Shown: positions 17,349 through 26,214 of the stretch, in pieces | How the letters are laid out: the number at the start of each line of letters is the position of its first letter | How positions within the stretch are numbered: the stretch's first letter is position 1 | Source: Burkholderia sp. Bp9142 | GTDB taxonomy: Bacteria > Pseudomonadota > Gammaproteobacteria > Burkholderiales > Burkholderiaceae | Direction of reading: 5' to 3' | Assembly: GCF_003853415.1 (NCBI RefSeq) | Contig: NZ_QTPP01000003.1 | Coordinates: 1-64,000 of the forward strand | Length of the DNA: 64,000 bases | Notes under the pieces: model-generated | The model's input: the letters and a program-made list of their open reading frames with translations, nothing else | Told to the model about the DNA's origin: nothing | Databases searched by the model: none | Translations under genes and position numbers: made by a program

Positions 17349-17997
17349 CGAGTATGTATGCGTTCACGATTCGGCGGTGACCAACACGAGGCAGGGTTCG
17401 AAGCTCAAAGTTTTCCTTACGCTCGATGGCCCGCCAATCTGCCCGACGATGACCGACGCAGAATTCAGAGAACTGATGATGGAACTTCGCGATGAAGAGG
17501 TTGGCCTCGTGGCGGAGCGGCTCAGAAGATTGGCGGAGTGGGCGCCGGCGGAACGTAGGCGTGTCTGGACGTGGTTTGGCACCGATGGCGACGAGATCCG
17601 CCTCAGCCTTGTCACCGGATTGACTGCAACGCTCGAAGTTATGCGGTCACTGCGTCCCGGGAATTTCCTGAGAGCGCATCCCGATCTGGATAGATCCCTT
17701 GGATGTTTGCCCACCAACAAGCATGTTGGAACCGTTGCGCACGTATGCGGTCCTGACACGGCTACGCACACGATAAGTATTCACGAGGAGTTTTGTATGA
17801 TTCGTGATCGAAGCCGGGCGGCTACCTCGAAGTTGTCAACTATTATCCACGAGTGTACGCATTTCAAAGATACGTTTGGAGCGGGCGATCCAAAATATGG
17901 AATCACGCGCTTTCTCCCGGAGTGGGGGCAAGCTAACCCGGAGCTGGCAATTAGAAATGCGGACAGCATCGCGGCATACGTTATTTGGCTTGATTAG
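17338..17997 (+). CDS. Predicted M35-type (Asp-zincin) zinc metallopeptidase, candidate T6SS effector
   Basis: 219 residues from ATG 17338. The zinc motif HECTH (171-175) carries the catalytic Glu172; GAGDPKYG (181-188) matches the aspzincin pattern G-T-x-D-x-x-Y-G, with Asp184 as the third ligand; and RNADSIAAYV near the end matches the conserved NAD(S/N)YA segment of lysine-specific M35 endopeptidases. No signal peptide, as expected for T6SS cargo. The N-terminal 150 residues are helical and not recognised. Overlaps the PAAR gene by 11 nt and the next gene by 41 nt, so all three form one transcript. Base composition is lower in GC than neighbours. Effector role is inferred from context. Confidence 0.75.
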   Translation: MTCNEYVCVHDSAVTNTRQGSKLKVFLTLDGPPICPTMTDAEFRELMMELRDEEVGLVAERLRRLAEWAPAERRRVWTWFGTDGDEIRLSLVTGLTATLEVMRSLRPGNFLRAHPDLDRSLGCLPTNKHVGTVAHVCGPDTATHTISIHEEFCMIRDRSRAATSKLSTIIHECTHFKDTFGAGDPKYGITRFLPEWGQANPELAIRNADSIAAYVIWLD

Positions 17998-18394
17998 CGG
18001 GGCGGTTTTCCTGTTTGTGACGGCAAATTCCCATGCTTGTGCGGGATCGGAGAGTTTTCCAGGGCAAAATTTTGATCTCATGTTCGAGAAGAATTCGGCA
18101 TCGGTGAGCGCGGAGCAAGTGGCGAAACTGAGGGGCTGGGTTTCGAATATACTGTCGAATTTTCCGAATCGCGAGGGCGTAGCCGTGACCGGCGTAGCCG
18201 AATCGGAAGAGGTCGAACCCGAAGCACTTTCTGCCAGACGTGCCGCGATTGCACGCCGTCTATTGCAGCATTTCGGGCTGACGCACGAGCGCTATGCAAT
18301 TCATGGTTATGTATATAAGCGCATGAGCGTTCATGACAGTGAAAATGCGAAGCGGGTTGAAATTACATTGCTCCCGGGCTGCTCCGATAATTGA
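17957..18394 (+). CDS. Exported OmpA-like small protein, candidate immunity protein
   Basis: 145 residues from ATG 17957, inside the end of the metallopeptidase gene. A signal sequence (HTLFGLISGAVFLFVTANSHA) with Cys28 after it could be a standard or weak lipoprotein signal. The mature part resembles an OmpA-C-like alpha/beta fold: FDLMFEKNSASVSAEQVAKLRGWV, then AESEEVEPEALSARRAAIARRLL. A periplasmic protein co-translated with a secreted peptidase is the expected position for an immunity factor; this is inference. An envelope-anchoring accessory protein is the alternative. Confidence 0.65.
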   Translation: MRTASRHTLFGLISGAVFLFVTANSHACAGSESFPGQNFDLMFEKNSASVSAEQVAKLRGWVSNILSNFPNREGVAVTGVAESEEVEPEALSARRAAIARRLLQHFGLTHERYAIHGYVYKRMSVHDSENAKRVEITLLPGCSDN

Positions 18395-18462
18395 CGCCCT
18401 GTGAGGCGGGGCGGCGTCGGGGATTGTCCCACGCTGTCGCCTCGCGATATCGGGCCCGCCAC

Positions 18463-18888
18463 TCACGACCCCTTGGTCGCCGCCGGCACGTCGAACACGC
18501 GATCGAACGCCCACTGGAACACGAACGCGTAGCAGAAGAAGAACGCGAACAGCCCGATGTCGACGACGAATGCGTCGAACCACGAGATGTCGAGCCACCC
18601 CGACACGACCGGCACGAGGATGAAGATCAGCCCGCCCTCGAATCCGGTCGCGTGCAGGATCCGCCGCCCGAGCGTGCGCTTCGGCTGCCGGCGCGACGCT
18701 TCCCAGCGCTCGAACAGCGCGTTGAAGAGCATGTTCCACAGCATCGCGATCGCGGACATCGTCGCCGACAGCGCACCCGAATAGACCAGGTCCTGCCTGA
18801 AGAGCGCCGCGATCACGGGCGAGATGCAGGAAATGGCGATCACTTCGTAGAGCACCGCCTGCGTGACCCTGCGCGATAGGCCTTGCAC
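18463..18888 (-). CDS. PACE family multidrug efflux transporter
   Basis: 141 residues with four membrane helices in two similar halves, as in AceI-type transporters of chlorhexidine and related biocides. Typical features are RRVTQAVLYEVIAI near the start and LWNMLFNALFERWE in the middle, with the second-half counterpart CYAFVFQWAFDRVFD. The start is GTG 18888 with GGAG about 9 nt upstream. A LysR gene is transcribed divergently from the same intergenic region, the usual arrangement for PACE genes, and probably controls it. Confidence 0.9.
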   Translation of the reverse strand: MQGLSRRVTQAVLYEVIAISCISPVIAALFRQDLVYSGALSATMSAIAMLWNMLFNALFERWEASRRQPKRTLGRRILHATGFEGGLIFILVPVVSGWLDISWFDAFVVDIGLFAFFFCYAFVFQWAFDRVFDVPAATKGS

Positions 18889-19046
18889 GTTGTTTCTCCG
18901 GTTCGACCGTGGTTCGACGGTTGCTGCCGCGGCACCGTGCCGCGACGTCCCGCAAGGCTACCGGCGTTGCGCACCCGCTTCAATTCACCTAATCTCACCC
19001 GGATTGAATCGAATTCAACCCGGCCGGATCCGGCCCGCGAGGCCCC

Positions 19047-19970
19047 GTGTTCTCGAAAATTCCCCTGACTGCATTGCGTGTATTCGAGTCGTCCGCGCGG
19101 CTCGGTGCGTTCAAGGCGGCCGCCGATGAACTCTCCGTGACGCCCGCCGCCGTATCGCATCAGATCAAGTCGCTCGAAAGCCGGCTCGGCGTGCTGCTGT
19201 TCGAGCGCGGCGCGAGCGGCGTGCGGCTCACGGAGGAGGGCGAGCGCCTGTTTCGCGCGTGCCACGACGCGTTGCTCGGCATGAGCCGCGGGCTCGACGC
19301 GGTGCGCCCCGCGGCGGCCGACGCACGCACGCTGGTGCTGACCACCACGCCCGCATTCGCCGCGATGTGGCTGATTCCGAGGCTCGGCTGCTTCCGCCGC
19401 GTCGATCCGCAGTTGCACATCAAGGTGGAAACCGGCAACACGCTCGTCGATCTCGAACGCGATGCGCGAATCGATCTCGCGATACGCGCGACGTCGCGCA
19501 CGTTTCCGGCGCTGCACGAGATCGCGCTGATCGACGAGTATTTCGGCGCGTACGCGGCGCGCGACTTTGACATCGGTTGCGCCGACGAGCGGCTCGAGTT
19601 GATCGAGACCGCGTGGGATACGCCGCTGCCGGTGTCGATCGACTGGGCGTCGTGGTGTCGTGCGGCCGGCCGCGAAGCGTGGCTCGAGCGCGCGGTGTTT
19701 CGCCATTACGACGACGAGCATTACGCGCTGCAGGCCGTGCTGCACGGGCAAGGCGTCGGGCTGCTCAGTTCGGTGCTGGCCGCCGAGCACGTCGCGCGCG
19801 ACGCGCTGACGCCGATCGAATCGTCGGTGCGGCTCGCCGGCGCGCGTTTCGTCGCGCTGTGCCGGCCCGGAAGGGAGCGTGAGCCGCAGGTGCGGCGGTT
19901 TCTCGACTGGCTCGAGGCGGAAATCGCACACACGCGTGCGGCGGTCGCGCGAATCGCGCCGGCTGCGTGA
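19047..19970 (+). CDS. LysR-type regulator (GcvA-like), divergent from PACE gene
   Basis: 307 residues. N-terminal winged helix-turn-helix: LTALRVFESSARLGAFKAAADELSVTPAAVSHQIKSLE, followed by LGVLLFERGASGVRLTEEG. The rest is the substrate-binding co-inducer domain. GTG start at 19047. The short 158-nt gap to the PACE gene implies shared regulation. Confidence 0.88.
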   Translation: MFSKIPLTALRVFESSARLGAFKAAADELSVTPAAVSHQIKSLESRLGVLLFERGASGVRLTEEGERLFRACHDALLGMSRGLDAVRPAAADARTLVLTTTPAFAAMWLIPRLGCFRRVDPQLHIKVETGNTLVDLERDARIDLAIRATSRTFPALHEIALIDEYFGAYAARDFDIGCADERLELIETAWDTPLPVSIDWASWCRAAGREAWLERAVFRHYDDEHYALQAVLHGQGVGLLSSVLAAEHVARDALTPIESSVRLAGARFVALCRPGREREPQVRRFLDWLEAEIAHTRAAVARIAPAA

Positions 19971-20019
19971 AGCAACGGCCGGGCGCTGGCATGCCGCCGC
20001 GGTGCGTGCGGGTCGTTCG

Positions 20020-21168
20020 TTACGCGAAACGCACGCAATACACCGGCGGCAAATGCGCGGAGACCTGCCGCCAGGTGTCGCCGCCGTCACCGGACGTCCA
20101 TAACCCGCCCGTCGTCGACGCCATCGCGAGACGCGTGCCGGAGTCGTCCACCGCGAGCCCGTGCCGATACACGAGGTCATAGGCCGGCGCAGGCGGCAAC
20201 CCGTTCGACAGGCTCTCGAAACTGCGGCCGCCGTCGCGCGTGCGCGTGACGACGAACCGGCCGTTCACCGGAATCCGGCACGCATCCTTCACGGCCGGTA
20301 CGAACCACGCGATGTCGGGGTCCGCCGGATGCACGGCGACCGCGAAGCCGAAGCTCGACGGCTGCGCTTCGATGCGCTGCCAGTACGCGGCGCCGTCGGT
20401 CGAGCGGAAGATCGCGCAGTGATGCTGGGTCCACAGCACGTCGGGATTGGCCGCGCACTGGACGACGCGGTGCGGATCCTGCACGTTGGGCTCGCCGCGC
20501 CGCTCGGGCGGCATGTAATCGGCTTCCATGCCGTCGGCGCTGACACGCCAGGTCGCGCCGCCATCGAAGGTCTGCCAGACGCCGCCGCACGAGATGCCGA
20601 TCGTCACGTGCCGGCTGTCGCGCGGATCGACCATCACCGAATGGATGCCGGGCGCGTCGTAGCCGCCGCCGAACCACTCGGGGCGCTCCGGGCGATCCCA
20701 CAGCGCGCGGTTGAGCACCCACGAATCGCCGCCGTCGCCGGAGCGGAACAGTCCGCCGGGTATCGTGCCGGCCCACAGTACGCCCGGCTCGTCGGCGCCG
20801 CCGGTTTCGAGCGACCAGATCTGCTGAAGCGTCCAGGGCGGGCGCGGCGGGGCGGGCGCCTCGTCGTCCGCATCGCCGGCGCCTGCGTGTGCGCCGGCAT
20901 CGGCGCGCGGCGCGTCGGCGGGCTGCGGCGGATACACGGGAACCGCGCATTCTTCCCATTCGGCCGCGCCGGCGCGTCGGCGGTGCAGTTTGACGCCGAA
21001 ATGGCCGAGATTGAGCGCCGCATACAGCGTGCCGTCGCGCGGGTCGGCCAGTGCCATGCTGACCGGTTCGCCGATGAAGTGCGGCTCGCCGAGCGACCAG
21101 CCGCCGTTGCCGTCGGCGTGCATCACGAACAGGCCCTTGCGGGTCGCGACGAGCAGTCGATCGTTCAT
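20020..21168 (-). CDS. Sialidase-like beta-propeller protein
   Basis: 382 residues from ATG 21168 with GGAG upstream. Several repeats of the Asp-box type S/T-x-D-G-G-x-x-W are visible: RSGDGGDSWVLN, TFDGGATWRVS, RDGGRSFESL, SGDGGDTWRQV. That gives a six- to seven-bladed propeller of the sialidase/Vps10/YCF48 kind. Automatic names call such proteins exo-alpha-sialidase, but the Arg triad is not evident and there is no signal peptide, so glycosidase activity is doubtful. It is followed on the same strand by a MoaD/ThiS-like protein 56 nt downstream in the genome on the upstream side, suggesting a linked role. Confidence 0.75.
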   Translation of the reverse strand: MNDRLLVATRKGLFVMHADGNGGWSLGEPHFIGEPVSMALADPRDGTLYAALNLGHFGVKLHRRRAGAAEWEECAVPVYPPQPADAPRADAGAHAGAGDADDEAPAPPRPPWTLQQIWSLETGGADEPGVLWAGTIPGGLFRSGDGGDSWVLNRALWDRPERPEWFGGGYDAPGIHSVMVDPRDSRHVTIGISCGGVWQTFDGGATWRVSADGMEADYMPPERRGEPNVQDPHRVVQCAANPDVLWTQHHCAIFRSTDGAAYWQRIEAQPSSFGFAVAVHPADPDIAWFVPAVKDACRIPVNGRFVVTRTRDGGRSFESLSNGLPPAPAYDLVYRHGLAVDDSGTRLAMASTTGGLWTSGDGGDTWRQVSAHLPPVYCVRFA

Positions 21169-21224
21169 GTCGGGTGTCTCCTGTGGGCGCGGTCGGGCAC
21201 GTGCTTCGATGCGGATGCGTCCCC

Positions 21225-21494
21225 TTATCCGCCCGACAACGCCTGCACGACGTAGACGCGGCTGGCATCGCCGAGTACATCGGACAAATGCTGCCGGTCG
21301 CGCACCGGCTGGCCGTCGATGAATACCGACAGGTGCTTTCTCAGCGCGCCCTGGTCGTCGACGATGTAGCCGCGCAGCCGCGGCTGTTCGCCGAAGACGG
21401 TTTCGAGCGCTTCGCCGAGCGTGCGGGCGTCGATGTCGCGCTCGGGCGTATCGATATGCCGCTGGATCGACGCCGCGAAGAAGAGGTGGGCCAT
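21225..21494 (-). CDS. MoaD/ThiS-family ubiquitin-like sulfur-carrier protein
   Basis: 89 residues with the beta-grasp pattern (FGEQPRLRGYIVDDQGALRKHLSVFIDGQ) and a C-terminal ALSGG ending in Gly-Gly, the site adenylated and thiocarboxylated in this family. It is upstream of the propeller gene in the same operon (56-nt gap). No moaE, thiG or E1-like gene is nearby, so the acceptor pathway is unknown. Confidence 0.83.
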   Translation of the reverse strand: MAHLFFAASIQRHIDTPERDIDARTLGEALETVFGEQPRLRGYIVDDQGALRKHLSVFIDGQPVRDRQHLSDVLGDASRVYVVQALSGG

Positions 21495-21611
21495 GACAGT
21501 GGCTGGCAGGAGCCGCGCGGGGGAACGGTCTGTAGTTTAGGCGATCGATCGGGCCGGCGACGCAGCGATGTTGCTGCGCCGCGCAATGGCCGATTCGCGC
21601 GTTCCGCCCGG

Positions 21612-22010
21612 CTATGCGTACTTGTCGCCGACCATGCTGCGGATCGGATGCGTGTCATAGACGATGATCATGCGCTCGATGCGCGCGTCGTCGTCGAATT
21701 CGAATACGTCGACGCACTCGAACCGCACGGCGGAGCCGTCTTTCAGTACCCAGTCGTAGACGAAATAGCCGGTGGCCCGACGTGCGCCCGTCGCGCTGAC
21801 GCAGATGTCGATCGGCGTGATCCGGCTTTGTCCGGATGCCGCCGCGACTTTTTCGAAGAAGGGCTGCGGCGTCATCCAGCCGAGAAACGGCGAGCAGATC
21901 CGCGCGTCCGGCGCGAACAACGCACAGATCGCAGCGACGTCGCCGCGTTCGAGCGTTTTCAGGTAGGTATCGACCTGCCGCGTGTATAGTGCGTCGGACG
22001 AAGAGACCAT
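21612..22010 (-). CDS. SnoaL/NTF2-like protein
   Basis: 132 residues from ATG 22010, preceded by GGAG. The pattern TYLKTLERGDVAAICALFAPDARICSPFLG and the closing RIERMIIVYDT fit the cone-shaped NTF2-like fold used by ketosteroid isomerase, SnoaL cyclases and small uncharacterised enzymes. The ligand is not predictable. A LysR gene is divergent, so it may be the regulated target. Confidence 0.8.
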   Translation of the reverse strand: MVSSSDALYTRQVDTYLKTLERGDVAAICALFAPDARICSPFLGWMTPQPFFEKVAAASGQSRITPIDICVSATGARRATGYFVYDWVLKDGSAVRFECVDVFEFDDDARIERMIIVYDTHPIRSMVGDKYA

Positions 22011-22089
22011 GGTATTTCTCCGCTGATTGTTGAACGAGCCATCCGCGACAGCCGTCGCGATCAGGTTCAACCACGATAGCGATGCAGCG

Positions 22090-23031
22090 ATGACCGAACA
22101 AACGAAAAATCCGCAACCCGGGTATGCCGCCAGCGCATATCCGCTGGCGGATCTGACCCGCGCGCTGCCGCCGCTGACGGCGTTCCAGGCATTTGTCGCC
22201 GCCGCCGAACTTGGCAGCTTCAACCGGGCCGCCGAGCATCTGTGCCGGACCCAGGGCGCGGTGAGCCGTCAGGTGCAGCAACTGGAAGCGCACTACCGAT
22301 GTGCGTTGTTCGTCCGCCATCCGTCGGGATTGACGTTGACCACGGAAGGCGGCGCGTTGCTGACGGTGGCCGTCGACGTACTCGCGCAACTGGCGCGGCA
22401 CGCTCACGCCCATGCGCATTCCGCGTCGACGCTGACGTTGCGGTTGCCTTCCACGTTCGCGATTCGCTGGTTGCTGCCGCGGCTGTCGGCGCTCAATCAT
22501 GCGTTGCCGCGGACCGAACTGCGCATTCACACGTCGGCGGACGACACACCGGATTTCACCGGTGCCGATTTCGATGCCATCGTCGTGCGCGGCACCGGAA
22601 GCTGGGCGGGCATGGCGGCGGTCCCGCTGTTCGACGAATGCCTCACGCCAATGTGTACGCGCGAGGCCGGCGCGTCGTTGAAGTCGGTCGCCGATCTCGC
22701 GCATGCGACGCTGCTGCATCCCGCGCGCGATCGCGACGAATGGCGATGCTGGCTCGACGCCGTCGGCGCCACGCAGATCGACCCGGGCACCGGGCTCGTA
22801 TTCGATACGCTCGAACTGACGCTGACGGCCGCGGCTCAGGCCCACGGCGTCGCGATCGGCGACCCGCGCATGGCGGCGGATCGGCTGGAAGCCGGAACGC
22901 TCGTCGCACCGTTTCCGGACGTGGTGCGCAACGGTCTCGGCTATTACCTCGTCTACCCGGTGCAGCGCGCCGCGCAACCCGCGATTCAAGCACTCTCGGA
23001 CGTCCTGACGCGCCTCGCGCGTGAGGATTGA
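22090..23031 (+). CDS. LysR-type transcriptional regulator
   Basis: 313 residues from the ATG at 22090; a TTG at 22027 would add 21. HTH region: LTAFQAFVAAAELGSFNRAAEHLCRTQGAVSRQVQQLE. The remainder is the co-inducer domain. The 79-nt gap to the divergent SnoaL-like gene suggests it controls that gene. The start is uncertain since no clear Shine-Dalgarno is present. Confidence 0.82.
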   Translation: MTEQTKNPQPGYAASAYPLADLTRALPPLTAFQAFVAAAELGSFNRAAEHLCRTQGAVSRQVQQLEAHYRCALFVRHPSGLTLTTEGGALLTVAVDVLAQLARHAHAHAHSASTLTLRLPSTFAIRWLLPRLSALNHALPRTELRIHTSADDTPDFTGADFDAIVVRGTGSWAGMAAVPLFDECLTPMCTREAGASLKSVADLAHATLLHPARDRDEWRCWLDAVGATQIDPGTGLVFDTLELTLTAAAQAHGVAIGDPRMAADRLEAGTLVAPFPDVVRNGLGYYLVYPVQRAAQPAIQALSDVLTRLARED

Positions 23032-23061
23032 GATCGCAACAAGCGTGCGTCGGGCGGTTGG

Positions 23062-23751
23062 CTAAACCGGAATCGACCGCCCGCGCATCCGGATCCCGAG
23101 CCGCACGAGGCCGATCACAGCATTCGACAGCCAGGTGAGCAAGCGCGGCATGCCGCGCCGGCGGATATCGAGCAGCAGCACGATCCGCACTTCGTCGCTG
23201 TCGTTCCATGCCTCGTGCACGAAGGTGTCGTCCCACAGCAGGAAGCGGCCTTCCTCGAGCCGGTATTCGCGGCCGTCGACCTTCAGCACGGCGGCCGGCG
23301 TGCCGTCCGCGCGCTTCGGCATCGACAGCACCAGATAACCGCGCAGGATGCCGCGGAACGGCCCGCGGTGCGGCGGGATGTGCTTGGCCGGCGCGAGGAA
23401 CGACAGCGACGCGGACAGCACGTCCGGCGACGCCGCGACGAGCGATGCGACGGTCGGGCAGCGCGACAGGTTGCGCGGGAACGGCTGGCCATAAGCCTGC
23501 ATGATGAACATCCGCCAGTCGCGCGCATCGTTGGCCGAGATGTCGTGCTGCTCGCGCATGATCTCGTGAAAACGCGGGATGCGCGGCAGGTCGCGCGCGA
23601 CCGCCAGCGCTTCCGCACGGATCGCGGGCCACGCCCGGACAAAACGCTCGGCGTCGGGAAACGCGGCCGTGTCGAGCACGGCGCCGCCGTCGATATGGCG
23701 GTCATACAGCGTGCGAAGCAGGCCGGCTGCATAGTCGTAAGCGACGGACAT
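23062..23751 (-). CDS. Aspartyl/asparaginyl beta-hydroxylase family protein
   Basis: 229 residues. The Fe(II)/2-oxoglutarate site is seen as PPHRGPFRGILRGYLVL (first His) and FVHEAWNDSDEVRIVLLLDI (second His and Arg). LpxO, which 2-hydroxylates lipid A acyl chains, belongs here; the hydrophobic C-terminal segment near RLLTWLSNAVIGLVRLG would suit a membrane-linked lipid A enzyme, but this protein is shorter than the LpxO I recall, so the substrate is left open. Start at ATG 23751; a GTG at 23769 is the alternative. Confidence 0.78.
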   Translation of the reverse strand: MSVAYDYAAGLLRTLYDRHIDGGAVLDTAAFPDAERFVRAWPAIRAEALAVARDLPRIPRFHEIMREQHDISANDARDWRMFIMQAYGQPFPRNLSRCPTVASLVAASPDVLSASLSFLAPAKHIPPHRGPFRGILRGYLVLSMPKRADGTPAAVLKVDGREYRLEEGRFLLWDDTFVHEAWNDSDEVRIVLLLDIRRRGMPRLLTWLSNAVIGLVRLGIRMRGRSIPV

Positions 23752-23955
23752 GATCGAGGGGCGGTCCACAGGGTGTCGTCAGTCTGCCCCACGCGCGGTG
23801 GGGCCTGCGTTACGTCAGGTTACGCCGGCTGACGAAAGAATGACAGTTCGTCGAACGTCCGGCGCGCGCGGTCCGGGACGCCGGGAATAAACGGACGCCT
23901 CGCGTCGTCATACGGGATGTAGCACGTCGTCTCGTTGACTTCAGAGGAGTGGAGC

Positions 23956-24300
23956 ATGAATACGCATTGGCTGGTGGCCGCCACGGTGGTGGCGATTTCC
24001 GTCGCGACGGTCGCGACGACTGCGTCGGCACAGGCACTGACGCGCGCGCAGGTCAGGCAGCAACTGATCGACGCTGAAAACAACGGGCTGCGCTTCGTGA
24101 CCGACACGTCGTATCCGGACGTGAGTCCGCTATTGCGGCGGCAGGTCGAACAGATGCCGCAGCATCAGGCCGAGACCGCGGTCGGCAGCGATCCGGCCGC
24201 GACTTCCGATGCGGGGAGGCCGGCGGTGCTGCCGGCCCGCCCGCCCTCGGCCGCGTGCGTGGGCCCCGAGAGCTTCTGCACGCCCTATTTCGGAAGCTGA
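23956..24300 (+). CDS. DUF4148 domain exported small protein
   Basis: 114 residues. Signal peptide (HWLVAATVVAISVATVATTASA) then the DUF4148 hallmark ALTRAQVRQQLIDAENNGLRF. GAGGAGTGGAG precedes the ATG. Two Cys residues lie in the C-terminal stretch, which is Pro/Ala-rich. These secreted proteins are very common in Burkholderia and lack a known function. A paralogue follows. Confidence 0.87.
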   Translation: MNTHWLVAATVVAISVATVATTASAQALTRAQVRQQLIDAENNGLRFVTDTSYPDVSPLLRRQVEQMPQHQAETAVGSDPAATSDAGRPAVLPARPPSAACVGPESFCTPYFGS

Positions 24301-24371
24301 CACGGTGGCCCGCGTCGGCGGGTTAGACATTTACCACGTTTGATCGGTACGCAACATTGAAGGAGTTTGTG

Positions 24372-24650
24372 ATGAAAACTTGTATCGTACTACTGATGAT
24401 GATCGGCGCACTCTCCGGTCAGTCCGCATTCGCGCAATCGAATGCGCCGCTTACGCGTGCCCAGGTTCGCGAGGAGCTGATCCGTCTGGAGGCGGCCGGG
24501 TATGACCCGTCGAAGGGCGACGACGGCGAATATCCGGCGGACATCCAGGCCGCGCAAGCGAAGCTCGCCGAGCAGGATCAGGCGAGGATGGCGGCTTCGG
24601 CAGCCGCGCATGCGCAGGCCTCCGGCATGCCGGCGCAGGTCGGCAACTAG
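24372..24650 (+). CDS. DUF4148 domain exported small protein (paralogue)
   Basis: 92 residues. Signal peptide (TCIVLLMMIGALSGQSAFA) and the same LTRAQVREELIRLEAAGYDPSKGD core, closer to the family consensus than its upstream neighbour. GAAGGAG lies about 9 nt before the ATG. The 71-nt gap to the first copy and the low identity outside the core suggest an old tandem duplication. Confidence 0.88.
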   Translation: MKTCIVLLMMIGALSGQSAFAQSNAPLTRAQVREELIRLEAAGYDPSKGDDGEYPADIQAAQAKLAEQDQARMAASAAAHAQASGMPAQVGN

Positions 24651-24918
24651 GGCGCCGATATGTACATATGCGCCTTCAGGCCGTCGTGTTCGCGTTCCGG
24701 CAATACGCATGCCGTTCGCGGCGCGCGGCCTGGACGAACGGTACGGACGGCCATGCCGTCGATTGCGCGCCGCTTCGCGCGGCGCCGCGATCGTCTCGTC
24801 GTCCGGTTCCGATGGGCGCGCCGGTCGAGCGCAGGATGAGCAGGGATCCGGACGATATCGCGATCCGTACCGGCCGGGTTTGCGCCCGCGACGGCGTGCC
24901 GGGAGGCGAGTGGCGAGC

Positions 24919-25446
24919 CTACCAGGGCATCATCCGTTGCATGACCTGGTCGCGCAGGACGAAACGATGCGCGACCGCGGCCGCGACGTGAAGGCAAATA
25001 CCGCCGAACAGCACCCACGCGAGGATGCCGTGCACGTCGCCCATCGCGTGCCCGAATCCCGATCCGGCCGCCGACAGCGCCGGCAGCGGGACGATGCCGA
25101 CCAGCGTCACGGCCCATGCACGCGACGACGCATTGATCCAGCCGAGCAACGGCACCGCGATCAGCAGTGCATAGAGCGCGAAATGCGTTGCGCCTGACAG
25201 CGCGCGCATCGTGGGCGTCAGTTCGTCGGCGGGCGGACGATGCGTCGCGCGCCAGAGTACCCGACAGGCCATCGCGGCGAGCAGCGCGGTGCCCACGATC
25301 AGGTGCGCGGCGATCAGCCCGACCGGGCGGGTATCGCGATGCACGTCGGGCATCGTCCAGCCGATCACATACTGCGCGACGACAAGCGCCACGATCAGCC
25401 AGTGGAGAAGGCGCGCGACGGCGTCGTATCGGGTGGGCGTAGACAT
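24919..25446 (-). CDS. Cytochrome b561 (CybB-type)
   Basis: 175 residues, four transmembrane helices. Likely haem-binding histidines are in LLHWLIVALV, AAHLIVGTALL, ATHFALYALLI and GDVHGILAWVLF, matching the b561 pattern. It moves electrons across the inner membrane from quinol, and members may act in superoxide removal. ATG 25446 chosen; in-frame residues upstream are not family-like. Confidence 0.88.
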   Translation of the reverse strand: MSTPTRYDAVARLLHWLIVALVVAQYVIGWTMPDVHRDTRPVGLIAAHLIVGTALLAAMACRVLWRATHRPPADELTPTMRALSGATHFALYALLIAVPLLGWINASSRAWAVTLVGIVPLPALSAAGSGFGHAMGDVHGILAWVLFGGICLHVAAAVAHRFVLRDQVMQRMMPW

Positions 25447-25797
25447 GAAAGCTCCTGGCAAGCAGTGGGACCGCATCTTTCGACGGATTCTACGGCGGGA
25501 TCGTTAACGAGACGTTAAGGGCGCGCCCGCGCGCCGGGTTCGGCCGGTAATGCGACAAGGGCGGAGCCGCATGGTCGATTCGTGTGCAGGCGTCTGCAAT
25601 CGCGTGCGCCCGACTTGTGCACGCAACGCAGCGAATTGTAATGGCGCCGTCTCACGCGTCGCCGATCATGACGAACGCTTGAGGTTTGCCGCCGGTATTC
25701 CCGCTACGATCGGCCGCGATATTCAAGCGGCGTTCTTCGTTTCCCTTCAATTCGGTTTCAGATTGACCCGCGCAACGCGAACGGGAGCATCTTCACC
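25447..25797. other. Intergenic region between divergent genes
   Basis: Contains GTTAACGAGACGTTAAG at about 25504-25520 with GTTAA/TTAAC-like half sites, which may be a regulator site. No RNA gene or ORF could be supported. Confidence 0.4.
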
Positions 25798-26148
25798 GTG
25801 ACACCCTCGACGATCGGGCGCTGGCGAGCCCACCTGCTGATCGCTGCGCTGGCCGGCATGTTCATTCAATGTTGCGTGCTGGTGTCGTTGCTCGTATTGC
25901 GCGTGCCCGAAGCATTCTTCACCACGATGATGTTTCGCGCGTGGGCCTTCGTTGCTGTCGGGACCGCCATCCTTGCTGCCCGCAAGCTGTCCGAGGCGGC
26001 GTTCAGGGCAGCAGCCGTCCGCGGACACGTGCGTGTGACCGGAATCGATCGACGCACGGTAGTCGTGTCATCTGATTGCGCATACCGTTTGCTTGTCGTC
26101 CTTCATATCAGGCTCAACGGGAACCGGTTCGCCCGGGTGTACGCGTAA
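25798..26148 (+). CDS. Small hypothetical membrane protein
   Basis: 116 residues from a GTG with no clear ribosome site. Two hydrophobic stretches (LLIAALAGMFIQCCVLVSLLVL; AWAFVAVGTAILAA) suggest two membrane helices. No family recognised. It may be a real small gene or a shadow; the C-terminal third looks less protein-like. Confidence 0.3.
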   Translation: MTPSTIGRWRAHLLIAALAGMFIQCCVLVSLLVLRVPEAFFTTMMFRAWAFVAVGTAILAARKLSEAAFRAAAVRGHVRVTGIDRRTVVVSSDCAYRLLVVLHIRLNGNRFARVYA

Positions 26149-26214
26149 GCGCACCTTCGCGCCTGCCGGTGCCGGTGCCGGGCCGGGATGGCATGGGCAA
26201 TCACGGGGGGAAGC

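Noticed and set aside
20020..21168. Reading the propeller as a true sialidase
   Set aside because: Asp-box repeats are present but no signal peptide and no clear catalytic Arg triad; many Asp-box proteins are not glycosidases.
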